Origin: Thermoanaerobacteraceae bacterium
Lineage (GTDB): Bacteria > Bacillota > Thermoanaerobacteria > Thermoanaerobacterales > UBA4877
DNA: 57,599 bases
NCBI GenBank assembly: GCA_030016635.1
Contig: JASEJQ010000007.1
Coordinates: forward strand, 1-57,599
Direction: 5' to 3'
Shown: positions 24,820-34,324 of the stretch, piece after piece
How positions within the stretch are numbered: the stretch's first letter is position 1
Layout: every line of letters begins with the position of its first letter
Notes under the pieces: model-generated
Told to the model about the DNA's origin: nothing
Seen by the model: only the letters and a program-made list of their open reading frames with translations
The model's database searches: none
Translations under genes and position numbers: made by a program

Positions 24820-26199
24820 TTAAAGTTTATTTTTTATAAATTCTCCATACCCCCTCCTTCCTGTCACACCTTTCTCATCATCGTAAACTACCTCGCCCCT
24901 TACTATGGTCTTTACCACCTTTCCCTTCATCTTTTCTCCCATAAGCGGTGAGTATTTCCCCTTAGACTCCATAATATGAGCAGTTACGGTCCATTCCTTA
25001 TTTATGTCTACAATCGCAAAGTCCGCATCTGCACCAATCTCTAAGCTTCCTTTTTGAGGGTAGAGGCCATATCTCTTTGCTGCATTTTCCGACATCAGCC
25101 TCTGTATATCATCAAGGGTTATCCTGCCCATTTGATATCCATAAGTCAATATCGAGGAGAGAGAAAATTGTATACCAGGTATGCCTGCATAATTGTCCCA
25201 GATACTCTCCTTTGTTTTTTCTTCTGGATAAATACCTGCTGCATGGTCTGTGGATATAAAGTCAATTGAGCCATCACTGAGCCCTTCCCATAGTGCAGCC
25301 TTGTCTTCATCCTGCCTTACCGGCGGGGCAGTCTTAAGCACAGCACCCTTTTTGACAAGGTCATCCACTGTAAATAAAAGATACTGAGGACAGGTCTCCA
25401 CTGTGACATCCATGCCATGTTCTTTTGCCCATCTGACCACATTAAGCCCCTCTTTCGATGAGAGGTGGACAATATGAAGCTTATTGCCTACCTTTTCAGT
25501 AATACCCATTACAGACCATATGGCTGCAGGTTCAGCCTCATATGCCCTGCCCTCATACCAGCTAAATGGGTCATTTCTGCCAATTTTCTGAAGATAACTA
25601 GAATAAAAATCAACTATATAATAGTCCTCGGCATGAATTGCACACACCAGATTCAGTTCTTTTAACTGGCGAAATACTGCATCCATCAGAGGCAAAGGCA
25701 TCCTTGGATATGTTTCCATACCCGAGATGGTATAGAACTTAACCCCAACAATGCCTCTGTCCTTTAAGTCACCCAAGTCCTTTCGGTATTGGCCATTTTC
25801 AACCTGTCCTGGAGTTATGCCTCCCCAGAAGGCAAAATCAACATATGCCTTTTCTTTTATAATACTTAACTTATAGTCAAGATTCTCGCCGTTTATCACA
25901 GGAGGTATAGAGGTACAGGGCATATCTATTACAGTGGTTACACCTCCAGCCGCTGCGCTTTTAGTACCTGTTTCAAAGTCCTCTCGCTGTGTAAAACCCG
26001 GGTCATCAAAGTGAACGTGGGGATCCACAAGCCCGGGAAAGACTATATGACCAACTGCATCTATCTCTTCGTCGACACCAATACTTCTATCCAGTCCATC
26101 ACATATCTTTCCTATCTTACCATTATCCACATATATGGTGGCCTCTCTTGTCACATTGCCATCTGTTACAATAAGTCCATTTACTATCCTTAAATCCAT
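24820..26199 (-). CDS. hyuA: Hydantoinase / allantoinase-type cyclic amidohydrolase
   Basis: A 459-residue amidohydrolase of the dihydropyrimidinase-allantoinase-dihydroorotase group. Binuclear metal ligands are in HVH (61-63), the carboxylated Lys154 in GVKFYTISG, HAEDYY and HLSSKEG, and the Asp of STDHA. It would hydrolyse a cyclic imide or ureide ring; allantoinase-like features (FDDPGFTQREDFETGTKSAAAGG) suggest a purine-derived ring. It is the HyuA position of the E. coli locus. Next gene ade is 2 bases upstream. The exact substrate is not determined by sequence. Confidence 0.9.
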   Translation of the reverse strand: MDLRIVNGLIVTDGNVTREATIYVDNGKIGKICDGLDRSIGVDEEIDAVGHIVFPGLVDPHVHFDDPGFTQREDFETGTKSAAAGGVTTVIDMPCTSIPPVINGENLDYKLSIIKEKAYVDFAFWGGITPGQVENGQYRKDLGDLKDRGIVGVKFYTISGMETYPRMPLPLMDAVFRQLKELNLVCAIHAEDYYIVDFYSSYLQKIGRNDPFSWYEGRAYEAEPAAIWSVMGITEKVGNKLHIVHLSSKEGLNVVRWAKEHGMDVTVETCPQYLLFTVDDLVKKGAVLKTAPPVRQDEDKAALWEGLSDGSIDFISTDHAAGIYPEEKTKESIWDNYAGIPGIQFSLSSILTYGYQMGRITLDDIQRLMSENAAKRYGLYPQKGSLEIGADADFAIVDINKEWTVTAHIMESKGKYSPLMGEKMKGKVVKTIVRGEVVYDDEKGVTGRRGYGEFIKNKL

Positions 26200-26201
26200 T
26201 A

Positions 26202-27926
26202 TTATTCCTCCTTGAAAAGGTCCACCAGTTCAAACCTATCCACGTCAACAAGGCCATTGGTACTGAGCTTTAGTTTGGGGCAGACAGCTAAGGATATAAA
26301 GGAAAGCGTCATAAATGGGTCTGATATGCCAACTCCATTTTTCTCCTTTACAATATCGTGCAGCTCTATCAGGGTTTCTGCTGTCACACCTACAGGCCTA
26401 TCTGCCATAAGCCCCCCATAGGGTAGGGCAAGTGAACCCAGTACATTGCCATCCAAGGTAACCACGATCCCGCCGCCTATCCTCTTCAATTCATTTATGG
26501 CAAGTATCATATCTCCATCGTTTTCTCCGGCTGCTATGATATTATGAGAATCATGAGATATGCTGGTGGCAAAAGCACCTCTTTTCAGTTTAAGGCCCGT
26601 GACAAAGCCTATACCGATCTTGCCCGTAGCCCTGTGCCTTTCCACCACAGCTATCTTTATGATGTCACTTTCAACATCTGACTCTACATAGCCATTTACT
26701 ACTTTCGGCCTGGCCAGAATCTCATCAGTAATTATGGAGTCTGCATGCAGCCCAATTACCCTTATGGTTTCACCCTTGGCTGGCACCTTAAAACTGTCAT
26801 TATGCAATGGTGCAATATTTATGGTATCCTTAAGACTACCATCAGGGTCCTTTATGTCAAAAATCGCTTTCCCATCTTCAGCCACAAGAACTCCTTCTCT
26901 ATATACCTTTTCTATCTTTAAAATATCATTAAATATAATAATATCTGCATCATAACCTGGGGCAATGCCGCCTTTATGTTTAAACCCAAAAAACATTGAA
27001 GGATTTAATGTGGCAAGCCTGACAGCTGTAGGAAGTGAAATACCATTCCGGATAAGAAGGTGAACTGCATAATTTATATGTCCCTCATGCACAAGGTCTT
27101 CAGGATGCTTATCATCTGTACATAAAAGTATCCTGTGCTTGGTATTATCATTTAAGATTGGAAGAAGTCTTAATAGGTCCCTGGTCAGCGACCCCTCTCT
27201 TATCATTATCCACATGCCTTTTCTTAGCTTCTCCATGGCTTCTTCCGGTGTGGTACACTCATGGTCAGCCATTATACCTGCTGCAAGGTAGGCATTTAGT
27301 TCTTTGCCGGTAAGGCCCGGAGAGTGGCCATCCATTATCCTATCGTGAAAGAGGGAGACCTTCTTCAGAACCTCACTTTTTCCACCAAGCAGCCCGGGAT
27401 AATTCATCATTTCGGCCAGGCCGATGACCGCAGGGTCCTCCATGAAGGGCCTTAAGTCTTCTGCTTTCAAATCCGCTCCAGAGGTTTCAAAAGGATCGGC
27501 AGGGACGCATGAGGGCAACATAAAGAATATATCCATGGGTAGCCCTTTAGAAGACTCTATCATAAATCTTATTCCATTACTTCCAGCTACATTGGCTATC
27601 TCATGGGGGTCAACAACAGTAGTCAAAGTGCCAAGTGGTATGAGTGCCTTCGCAAACTCTGGAGGTATGCACATGGTACTTTCAATATGCAGGTGGGAGT
27701 CTATAAAGGCCGGGGATATATATGCTCCTTTAATATCAACTACTTCTTTTGCTTTTTCAAACCTTCCCACCCCGACTACTGCGCCCCTATGTATGAGCAC
27801 ATCCCCTTCCTCTACGGACTCATCAAATACATTTACTATGCGTCCATTTTTTAAAAGCAGGTCACCCTCTGATTTGCCCAATGCCACATCTATCATATCA
27901 CCCAGTGAATTTACATAATCAAGCAT
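26202..27926 (-). CDS. ade: Adenine deaminase (AdeC type)
   Basis: A 574-residue adenine deaminase that converts adenine to hypoxanthine and ammonia with Mn/Fe. Seen: HLHIES near residue 68, VVDPHEIANV, the ICTDDKHPEDL-like CTDDKH motif and the C-terminal DSHN segment (ISHDSHNI). Length is normal for the Ade/AdeC family. It overlaps ssnA by 8 bases. It feeds adenine into the xanthine branch of the pathway. Two palindromes occur, encoding ARP (26707) and GLA (27414). Confidence 0.95.
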   Translation of the reverse strand: MLDYVNSLGDMIDVALGKSEGDLLLKNGRIVNVFDESVEEGDVLIHRGAVVGVGRFEKAKEVVDIKGAYISPAFIDSHLHIESTMCIPPEFAKALIPLGTLTTVVDPHEIANVAGSNGIRFMIESSKGLPMDIFFMLPSCVPADPFETSGADLKAEDLRPFMEDPAVIGLAEMMNYPGLLGGKSEVLKKVSLFHDRIMDGHSPGLTGKELNAYLAAGIMADHECTTPEEAMEKLRKGMWIMIREGSLTRDLLRLLPILNDNTKHRILLCTDDKHPEDLVHEGHINYAVHLLIRNGISLPTAVRLATLNPSMFFGFKHKGGIAPGYDADIIIFNDILKIEKVYREGVLVAEDGKAIFDIKDPDGSLKDTINIAPLHNDSFKVPAKGETIRVIGLHADSIITDEILARPKVVNGYVESDVESDIIKIAVVERHRATGKIGIGFVTGLKLKRGAFATSISHDSHNIIAAGENDGDMILAINELKRIGGGIVVTLDGNVLGSLALPYGGLMADRPVGVTAETLIELHDIVKEKNGVGISDPFMTLSFISLAVCPKLKLSTNGLVDVDRFELVDLFKEE

Positions 27927-29256
27927 TTGCCATCTTCTCCCAGAATTTTTTGGCTACCTCTTGGGATTTCGCCATGACCTTTTCCTCATCTATTTCAGTA
28001 AGTTCATGATTTCTCATAAGGATACGCCCGTTTACAATTGTTGTGTTCACCTGATTGTCCCTCATTCCAAATATGACATGGCCAAAATAATTGTTTGCAT
28101 CCAGGGGTGTGGGCGGATAATAGTCAAGTATAATTATATCAGCATAAGCACCCGGCTCTATCACACCAACGGGCCTATCATAGAATCTACCAAATATTTT
28201 CCTGTTGTTCTCAAAGAGCATCCTCCTGCTCTCTTCAAAACCCACTCTTGGATCCCTATAGACAAGTTTTGGAAGAATATATGCCGTCTTTACAGATTCC
28301 AGCATAGAGGGCGTATAGCCGTCTGTGCCTATACCTGTAAGAATACCCCTCTTAAAAAACTCCAGCAGTGGTGCAGCACCGACCCCATTGTTCATGTTGG
28401 ACTCAGGGTTATGGATAACCATTGTCCCGGTGTTTTTCAGTATCTCAATATCACTATCATCCACATGTACGCAGTGAACTGCCAGTGTCTTTTCACCCAG
28501 TATGCCAAAGGAATTAAGCCTCTCAACCACCCTCATTCCACTCTTGCCCATGGAATCTTCCACATCTTCAATTCCTTCTGCCACGTGCACATGAAAACCC
28601 GTCCCCAGTGTCTCGGCTTCTGTCCTACACCTGGTTAGTGTCTCATCAGACAGGGTCAGTGAGGCATGAAGCCCAAATGTGCCCTTTATCAAATCATTCA
28701 TATCTTTCTTTTTCTTAATAAACCTTACATTTTCCCTTATTGATGCATCACTTAAGTCTTTACCCCAGCGGTCAGATGTCTCGTAGCAAAGTACAGAACG
28801 CACACCGGCATCCTCAGCAGCCCTTTCCAGTATATCCAGGCTACCATCCACCAATCCAAAGGAGGCATGGTGGTCAATTATACCTGTGGTCCCACACTTA
28901 ATACCCTCTATTAAAGGGACCATGGCACTATAGTAGATGTCCTCTTCAGTGTCAAGACATCTATCCAGTTTAAACCAGAGTTTTTCCAGTATCTCCTTAA
29001 AGCTTTTTGCTGGTTCGCCCTTCAAGGCCATACCTCTGGAAAACGTGCTGTATAGGTGCATATGGGTATTCAGGAAGCCGGGCATAACAAGGCGATGCCA
29101 GGCTTCTATATATTCTGCTTCAGGATATCTCGTCTTTAATTCTTGAGTATCTCCTACCTCTCTGATACATTCTCCATCTATGAGGATAGCGCCATCATTA
29201 ATAAGGCGGTTATCATCCCCTGATGTCAGGATTACCCCATTGCCTATAAGATACAT
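27919..29256 (-). CDS. ssnA: SsnA-type amidohydrolase
   Basis: A 445-residue amidohydrolase of the guanine deaminase/chlorohydrolase group, closest in style to SsnA of the E. coli xdh-yge-ssn locus. It has the HMH pair (His65 and His67, NTHMHLYS), HVHVAEG, HCVHVD and the GTDGYTPS aspartate. The family deaminates guanine-like rings, or opens them in the purine pathway. It lies 19 bases after the permease gene. A second paralogue is at 34325-35686, so the two probably have different substrates. Confidence 0.9.
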   Translation of the reverse strand: MYLIGNGVILTSGDDNRLINDGAILIDGECIREVGDTQELKTRYPEAEYIEAWHRLVMPGFLNTHMHLYSTFSRGMALKGEPAKSFKEILEKLWFKLDRCLDTEEDIYYSAMVPLIEGIKCGTTGIIDHHASFGLVDGSLDILERAAEDAGVRSVLCYETSDRWGKDLSDASIRENVRFIKKKKDMNDLIKGTFGLHASLTLSDETLTRCRTEAETLGTGFHVHVAEGIEDVEDSMGKSGMRVVERLNSFGILGEKTLAVHCVHVDDSDIEILKNTGTMVIHNPESNMNNGVGAAPLLEFFKRGILTGIGTDGYTPSMLESVKTAYILPKLVYRDPRVGFEESRRMLFENNRKIFGRFYDRPVGVIEPGAYADIIILDYYPPTPLDANNYFGHVIFGMRDNQVNTTIVNGRILMRNHELTEIDEEKVMAKSQEVAKKFWEKMANA

Positions 29257-29275
29257 AATCCTTCCCCCCTGATGG

Positions 29276-30652
29276 CTATCTAAATATCAGATAGACAATA
29301 AATACTGCCGCCAGTACATACATTGTCCCGCTTACCTCTTTTGCTTTGCCAGTAAAGACCTTCAGGAGTGTATATGAAACCACACCAAACACTATGCCCT
29401 CAGAGATTGATGCTGTAAAAGGCATGATGGCTATAGTAAGAAATGCCGGTAAAGCCTCTGTCCAATCCTCTGAAAGATCTATATCTTTTATAACAGATAT
29501 CATCAAAAGTCCGACTATCACAAGAGCAGGAGCTGTAGCTGCTGCAGGTACAGACGTAAATATATTGCTCAAGAATAGCGCAATTATAAAAAACAACCCT
29601 GTAACTACTGAAGTAAGCCCTGTCCTACCACCCTCAGCAATACCAGAACTGCTCTCTATATAGGTTGTAACTGTTGATGTGCCTAGGCACGCGCCAAACA
29701 TTGTCCCTATCGCATCAGTCAAAAGTCCCCTGGTTGTATCCTTTTCTGACATATTGCCTTTTTCATCCACCAGTTTTGCTTTCTGGGCACATCCTATGAA
29801 AGTACCTATGGTATCAAACATATCTACAAAGAAGAAGGCAAATATTACCGGAAGCATCGCCAAGGTGAAGGCATTCTTAAAATCAAATTTGAATGCTATT
29901 GGCGAAACACTGGGCGGCATTGATATGAGATGGTTCCAGGAAGGTTCAAATATTCCAAATTGAGCCGCTGTCTCAGGGCCTACCACCATTGCATAAATCC
30001 AGCCAATTATTGCGGTAATTATTATGCCCCACAGGAGTGAACCTTTTATCTTTTTATACATCATTATACCTGTTATCAGGAGTCCAAAAACGAACAAAAG
30101 TGTCTGTGGACTGGCATAACTGCCAAAGGTCAAATGGTTATCAACAATCTTTACCGCACCGGCATTCATAAAACCAAGAGATGCAATGAACATGCCTATC
30201 CCTACACTTATTGCTCTCTTTATATTTACCGGTATGGCATTGACTATAGCTGTTCTTATTTTAAAAAGTGAAATTATAGTGAAAATGACGCCATCTAACA
30301 GCACGCAGGTTAAGGCTATCTGCCAGCCGTTAGGTACCCCTTTTAACGGCCCGGCAAGAACAAGGGTGGCAAAATAAGCATTTAAGCCCATTCCGCTGGC
30401 CAGTGCAAATGGAAGGTTGGCAAAAACACCCATCAGTATTGTGGTAAGGCCGGCACTTACAGCTGTTGCTGTAAAGAGTGCTTCTTTTGGCATACCCGTT
30501 GCTGAAAGAATGATTGGATTTACGGCCAGTATATATGCCATGGTGAGAAATGTTGTAAGACCTGCCGTAAATTCTGTCCTGGCATCTGTACCCCTTTCTT
30601 TTAGCTTGAAATACCTCTCCAATGCGGATTCATTCCCATTCCTGGTTTCCAT
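29276..30652 (-). CDS. Purine permease (AzgA-type NCS2)
   Basis: A 458-residue transporter of the guanine/hypoxanthine/adenine AzgA subfamily of NCS2. It has 12-14 membrane segments, with the characteristic early region FTAGLTTFLTMAYILAVNP and the substrate-site segment ASGMGLNAYFA. The later GACLGTSTVTTYIESSSGIAEGGRTG motif is typical of this subfamily. It would import purine bases by proton symport. Its position between ssnA and xdhA ties substrate uptake to degradation. Length is complete. Confidence 0.93.
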   Translation of the reverse strand: METRNGNESALERYFKLKERGTDARTEFTAGLTTFLTMAYILAVNPIILSATGMPKEALFTATAVSAGLTTILMGVFANLPFALASGMGLNAYFATLVLAGPLKGVPNGWQIALTCVLLDGVIFTIISLFKIRTAIVNAIPVNIKRAISVGIGMFIASLGFMNAGAVKIVDNHLTFGSYASPQTLLFVFGLLITGIMMYKKIKGSLLWGIIITAIIGWIYAMVVGPETAAQFGIFEPSWNHLISMPPSVSPIAFKFDFKNAFTLAMLPVIFAFFFVDMFDTIGTFIGCAQKAKLVDEKGNMSEKDTTRGLLTDAIGTMFGACLGTSTVTTYIESSSGIAEGGRTGLTSVVTGLFFIIALFLSNIFTSVPAAATAPALVIVGLLMISVIKDIDLSEDWTEALPAFLTIAIMPFTASISEGIVFGVVSYTLLKVFTGKAKEVSGTMYVLAAVFIVYLIFR

Positions 30653-30677
30653 TTTTAACCTCCTTAAAAATTTAATT

Positions 30678-32987
30678 TTATTTATTCTTAATCTCCCTTA
30701 AGACCTTTTCAGGAGTTAAGGGAAAATCTTTAACTCTAATTCCAATAGCATCATAAAGTGCATTGGCTATAGCCGGGGCAGGGCCGTTTATGTTTATTTC
30801 TGCTGCAGACTTAGCCCCATAAGGTCCTGTAGGCTCATAGGTCTCCACTATGATTGGCACTACCTCAGGCATATCCCGTGTAGAAAATATCTTATAGTCA
30901 GTTAAATTGCCATTTAACATTTTCCCATTTTCATCAAAGACATATTCCTCTGTAAGGGCATATCCTAAGCCCTCAGATACTGCACCTATTATCTGCCCCT
31001 TGACCAGTTCCGGATTAATAGGTTTGCCGCAGTCCATAGCCGCTACATATTTAATGGGTTTTATAACCCCTGTCTCCCCATCCACCTCTATCTCGGCAAA
31101 ATGCACTGCAAATGGAGGAGGTGAGTATGGTGAAACCATGGAGGCTGAAGCAATTATCTGATGCTGGTTGCTTACATAAAGCGTGTGGTGGGCTATCTCA
31201 GAAAGGGATAAGGATTTTCCGCTTGCCTTACTTATAACCCTGCCGTCCTCTAAGATAAAGTTTTTGTCATCTACCTCTCCTAAGAGTTCCTTGGCCACCT
31301 CGAAGATCTGGTCTCTTACAGCCATAGCAGCTTTTAGCGCTGCACTGCCTGAAATATAGAGGCCGCTGGAAGCATATGCGCCCACATCAAATGGGGTAAT
31401 ATCAGTATCTGAGGCATAAACAATTATGTCCTCAGGTTTTACTCCCAGAGTCTCTGCAACTATCTGACTGGAGACCGTATCAAGCCCTGTGCCCAGATCT
31501 GTGCCGCCATACATAAGGTTAAAAGACCCATCCTCATTCATCTTTATAGTGGCTGCACCCATATCTACCATAGGTATGGCAGACCCCTGCATGAGCATAG
31601 CCATCCCTACACCACGTACCTTACTTCCGTTTCTGATATGCTTCCCAAACTTCTCATACCAACCAATTTCCTGTGCTCCCCTATCTATGAGTTCATCTAA
31701 GGCACAGCTCTGTATATATTGCTCTACCCCTTCCTTGCCCTCTCCTAAGGCTTTAAATATAGGGGATGTCTCTCCAGTCCTGATGTGGTTTTTCTTCCTA
31801 AATTCCAGTGGACCAATACCCGTTTTATATGCCAGTTCATCTATTACCTGCTCTAAGGCTGCATAGGCCTGCGGGGCTCCATAACCCCTGTTGGCACCAG
31901 CTACAGGAAGATTTGTATATACAATATTGGCCCTGAACTGTACGGCTTTAGCCTTATTATATAGAGGCAATGACTTGGATCCTGAATTTGAAGCCACTGT
32001 AAGACCATGGGCTCCATATGCTCCGGTGTTGCTGAGTATATGCATACTTATAGCATTTATAAGGCCATCCTCGCCAGCCCCTATCTTTAATGAAATCTCC
32101 ATGGGGTGACGTGTCCTTGTAGACATGAGCTCTTCTTCACGTGTATAAATAGCCCTTACTGGCCTTCCCGTCTTTAATGTAGCATAAGCACATATATCCT
32201 CAAGAATTATTTCCTGCTTGGTCCCAAAACCACCACCTGTACGTGGTTTTATAACCCTGATGTTCCTGACCGGTATATCCAGTACCTGGGCTACAATCCT
32301 CCTTACATGGAAAGGAACCTGGGTAGATGTCCTTATAACTATCCGCCCATATTCATCCAGATATGAGATGGTGACATGCGGCTCTATGGGTGTCAACTGA
32401 ACATACTGTGTCCTTATGGTGTCCTCTATTACATATGCAGACTTTTTAAGTTCCTCATTGATATCACCAATCTCAATATCTATATTTGCTGCCAGATTGT
32501 GCTGGGGGTCATAGGCGCCTTTAATTTCAGGCTCATCATGAATTACCGGTACACCATCCCTCATTGAATCATGGGGGTCTAAGACAGCCTGCAAAATATT
32601 GTACTTTACCTCTATGAGCTTTAATGCTTCACAGGCAGCCTCCTCTGACTCAGCCACCACAGCGGCCACCCTGTCACCTACGAACCTCATCTTCTGATTG
32701 AACATATAAGTATCGTAGGGCGACGGCTCAGGCCATCCCTGTCCTGCTGTAGTGTGTATTACACGAGGGGTATTCTTATATGTAAGCACCATCAAAACGC
32801 CGGGATATCCTTCTGCCTTTTCTGTGTTTATCTCTTCTATTGTAGCATGAGGATACGGTGAATGCATCATCTTTATATGGAGCATATCTTTCAACGCTAT
32901 ATCATCAGTAAACACCGGCTGGCCGGTCACTAAGGACATTGCATCTCTTTTTTCTGTGTTAATCCCTATAGACTTATACTCTGCCAT
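30678..32987 (-). CDS. xdhA: Xanthine dehydrogenase-type molybdenum subunit
   Basis: A 769-residue molybdopterin subunit. Early residues form the aldehyde oxidase hammerhead domain; molybdopterin segments include GGGFGTKQE and GANRGYGAPQ, and the base catalyst region near the C terminus reads GPYGAKSAAEI, with the conserved Glu. It hydroxylates purine rings using water. The accessory genes yqeB and yqeC suggest a selenium-dependent form with a labile selenium ligand. It forms one complete heterotrimer with the next two genes (2Fe-2S, FAD), overlapping by 14 and 4 bases. Confidence 0.93.
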   Translation of the reverse strand: MAEYKSIGINTEKRDAMSLVTGQPVFTDDIALKDMLHIKMMHSPYPHATIEEINTEKAEGYPGVLMVLTYKNTPRVIHTTAGQGWPEPSPYDTYMFNQKMRFVGDRVAAVVAESEEAACEALKLIEVKYNILQAVLDPHDSMRDGVPVIHDEPEIKGAYDPQHNLAANIDIEIGDINEELKKSAYVIEDTIRTQYVQLTPIEPHVTISYLDEYGRIVIRTSTQVPFHVRRIVAQVLDIPVRNIRVIKPRTGGGFGTKQEIILEDICAYATLKTGRPVRAIYTREEELMSTRTRHPMEISLKIGAGEDGLINAISMHILSNTGAYGAHGLTVASNSGSKSLPLYNKAKAVQFRANIVYTNLPVAGANRGYGAPQAYAALEQVIDELAYKTGIGPLEFRKKNHIRTGETSPIFKALGEGKEGVEQYIQSCALDELIDRGAQEIGWYEKFGKHIRNGSKVRGVGMAMLMQGSAIPMVDMGAATIKMNEDGSFNLMYGGTDLGTGLDTVSSQIVAETLGVKPEDIIVYASDTDITPFDVGAYASSGLYISGSAALKAAMAVRDQIFEVAKELLGEVDDKNFILEDGRVISKASGKSLSLSEIAHHTLYVSNQHQIIASASMVSPYSPPPFAVHFAEIEVDGETGVIKPIKYVAAMDCGKPINPELVKGQIIGAVSEGLGYALTEEYVFDENGKMLNGNLTDYKIFSTRDMPEVVPIIVETYEPTGPYGAKSAAEININGPAPAIANALYDAIGIRVKDFPLTPEKVLREIKNK

Positions 32988-33456
32988 TATCTCCAGCCTC
33001 CCTCATCATCTTAGCCGCTATTTTTACTGCCTCAATCTGTTGCATATATCCAGAGCAGCGGCAGAGGTTGCCATCTAAGGCCCTCTTTATATCCTCCTCA
33101 CCAGGATCTGGATCTTTAAGAAGCAGGGCATAGGCGGAGAGAATTTCCCCTGGCGTACAATAGCCGCACTGTACCGCGCCAAATTTTGCAAACGCCTGCT
33201 GAACAGGGTGAGGATTGTTAATATCACCCAACCCTTTCACTGTTGTAATCTCAGCCTCGTCCACACCTGCTGCTAAGGTTGTGCAGCTGGCATAGGGCAC
33301 ATTATTTATAAGCACAGTGCAGGCACCGCATGTGCCCTCATAGCAGTCTCCTTTCACCTCCATGTAGCCATTATCCCTCAGAAGATCCAGGAGTATCTCT
33401 CCAGGAGATATATCAAACTCCTGCTTTTTCCCATTGATTATATATGTGACTTTCAT
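32974..33456 (-). CDS. xdhC: Xanthine dehydrogenase 2Fe-2S subunit
   Basis: A 160-residue subunit with all eight cluster cysteines: C38, C43, C46, C58 and C97, C100 (CGYC), C132, C134 (CRC). It carries electrons from the molybdenum subunit to FAD. It overlaps both neighbours (14 bases with xdhA, 4 with the FAD gene). It is clearly distinct in sequence from the orphan copy at 19442-19909. Confidence 0.95.
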   Translation of the reverse strand: MKVTYIINGKKQEFDISPGEILLDLLRDNGYMEVKGDCYEGTCGACTVLINNVPYASCTTLAAGVDEAEITTVKGLGDINNPHPVQQAFAKFGAVQCGYCTPGEILSAYALLLKDPDPGEEDIKRALDGNLCRCSGYMQQIEAVKIAAKMMREAGDNGRV

Positions 33457-34301
33457 TCTCCCACCCCTGTAAACCCTAGAAGAATCCGCCTGGCAAAAAC
33501 TCCAGCCAGTTCCTTCCTGTATTCACTGCTCAGCCTGTAGTCATTTAAAGTATTGAGGTTATCTCTCACATAGCTGAAAAAGTCATCCGCTGTCTCCCTG
33601 CCAACTTTCTTCCCTTTAAGGTAAGATTCACCTTTTTCAAACCTGGATGTAGGGCTCTTCAAAGAGCCAGAGGCTATTGATGCATCCTCTATCAAGCCAT
33701 TGTCAAGTTTCAATAAAATTGCAAGGTTTAAGAGCGGGATGTCCGTGGCTGTCCTTGTAAATCTTTCCATTCCAAAATGATGGCTTGAATCATATTTTCT
33801 TAGACATACCTCTTTTATAATCATATCGTTTAGTAATTGGCCTGAATCATAAAATTCATCTAAGGACATCCTGATGTCCTTTTCACCATCAAACATGATA
33901 ACAACCGCTCTGAGGGCTAAAAACATTGTTGCTATATCAGAAAAGGGCCTACCTTTAACCAGTGAGCCACCTATGGTCATCTGATTCCTGAGTAGCTCTG
34001 ATGAGATTTCCCTTATTGCATCACACACGCTTCCATTAAGGTAATCCTCTATAATCGGAGAATTAATGAATTCATTGACTGAGACCCTGCTGCCAACCCT
34101 TATCTCATCTTCATCTTCAGTGATATGCTTTAATCCAATCTTATCTAAATAAACCAGTGCTTTAATGCTCTCGTCTCTCTCTGTGGTTATGTTCAGTCCA
34201 CCTCCAACTATTGCGGCTTTCCCTTTGTAGTCCCTAATAATGGTGACCGCTTCACTTAATGTTTCGGGTTTAAAGCACTGCTCTATACTTGTAAGCCTCA
34301 A
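33453..34301 (-). CDS. xdhB: Xanthine dehydrogenase FAD subunit
   Basis: A 282-residue FAD-binding subunit of the CO-dehydrogenase medium chain type. FAD loops are visible at VGGGLNITT (about 37-45) and NQMTIGGSLVKG (about 106-117). The first is less canonical than the AGGTDL of its paralogue at 37971-38831. It passes electrons to NAD+. It directly precedes the 2Fe-2S gene in the operon. Confidence 0.9.
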   Translation of the reverse strand: MRLTSIEQCFKPETLSEAVTIIRDYKGKAAIVGGGLNITTERDESIKALVYLDKIGLKHITEDEDEIRVGSRVSVNEFINSPIIEDYLNGSVCDAIREISSELLRNQMTIGGSLVKGRPFSDIATMFLALRAVVIMFDGEKDIRMSLDEFYDSGQLLNDMIIKEVCLRKYDSSHHFGMERFTRTATDIPLLNLAILLKLDNGLIEDASIASGSLKSPTSRFEKGESYLKGKKVGRETADDFFSYVRDNLNTLNDYRLSSEYRKELAGVFARRILLGFTGVGE

Positions 34302-34324
34302 TTTGCAACCCCTCCCTCCTCAAA

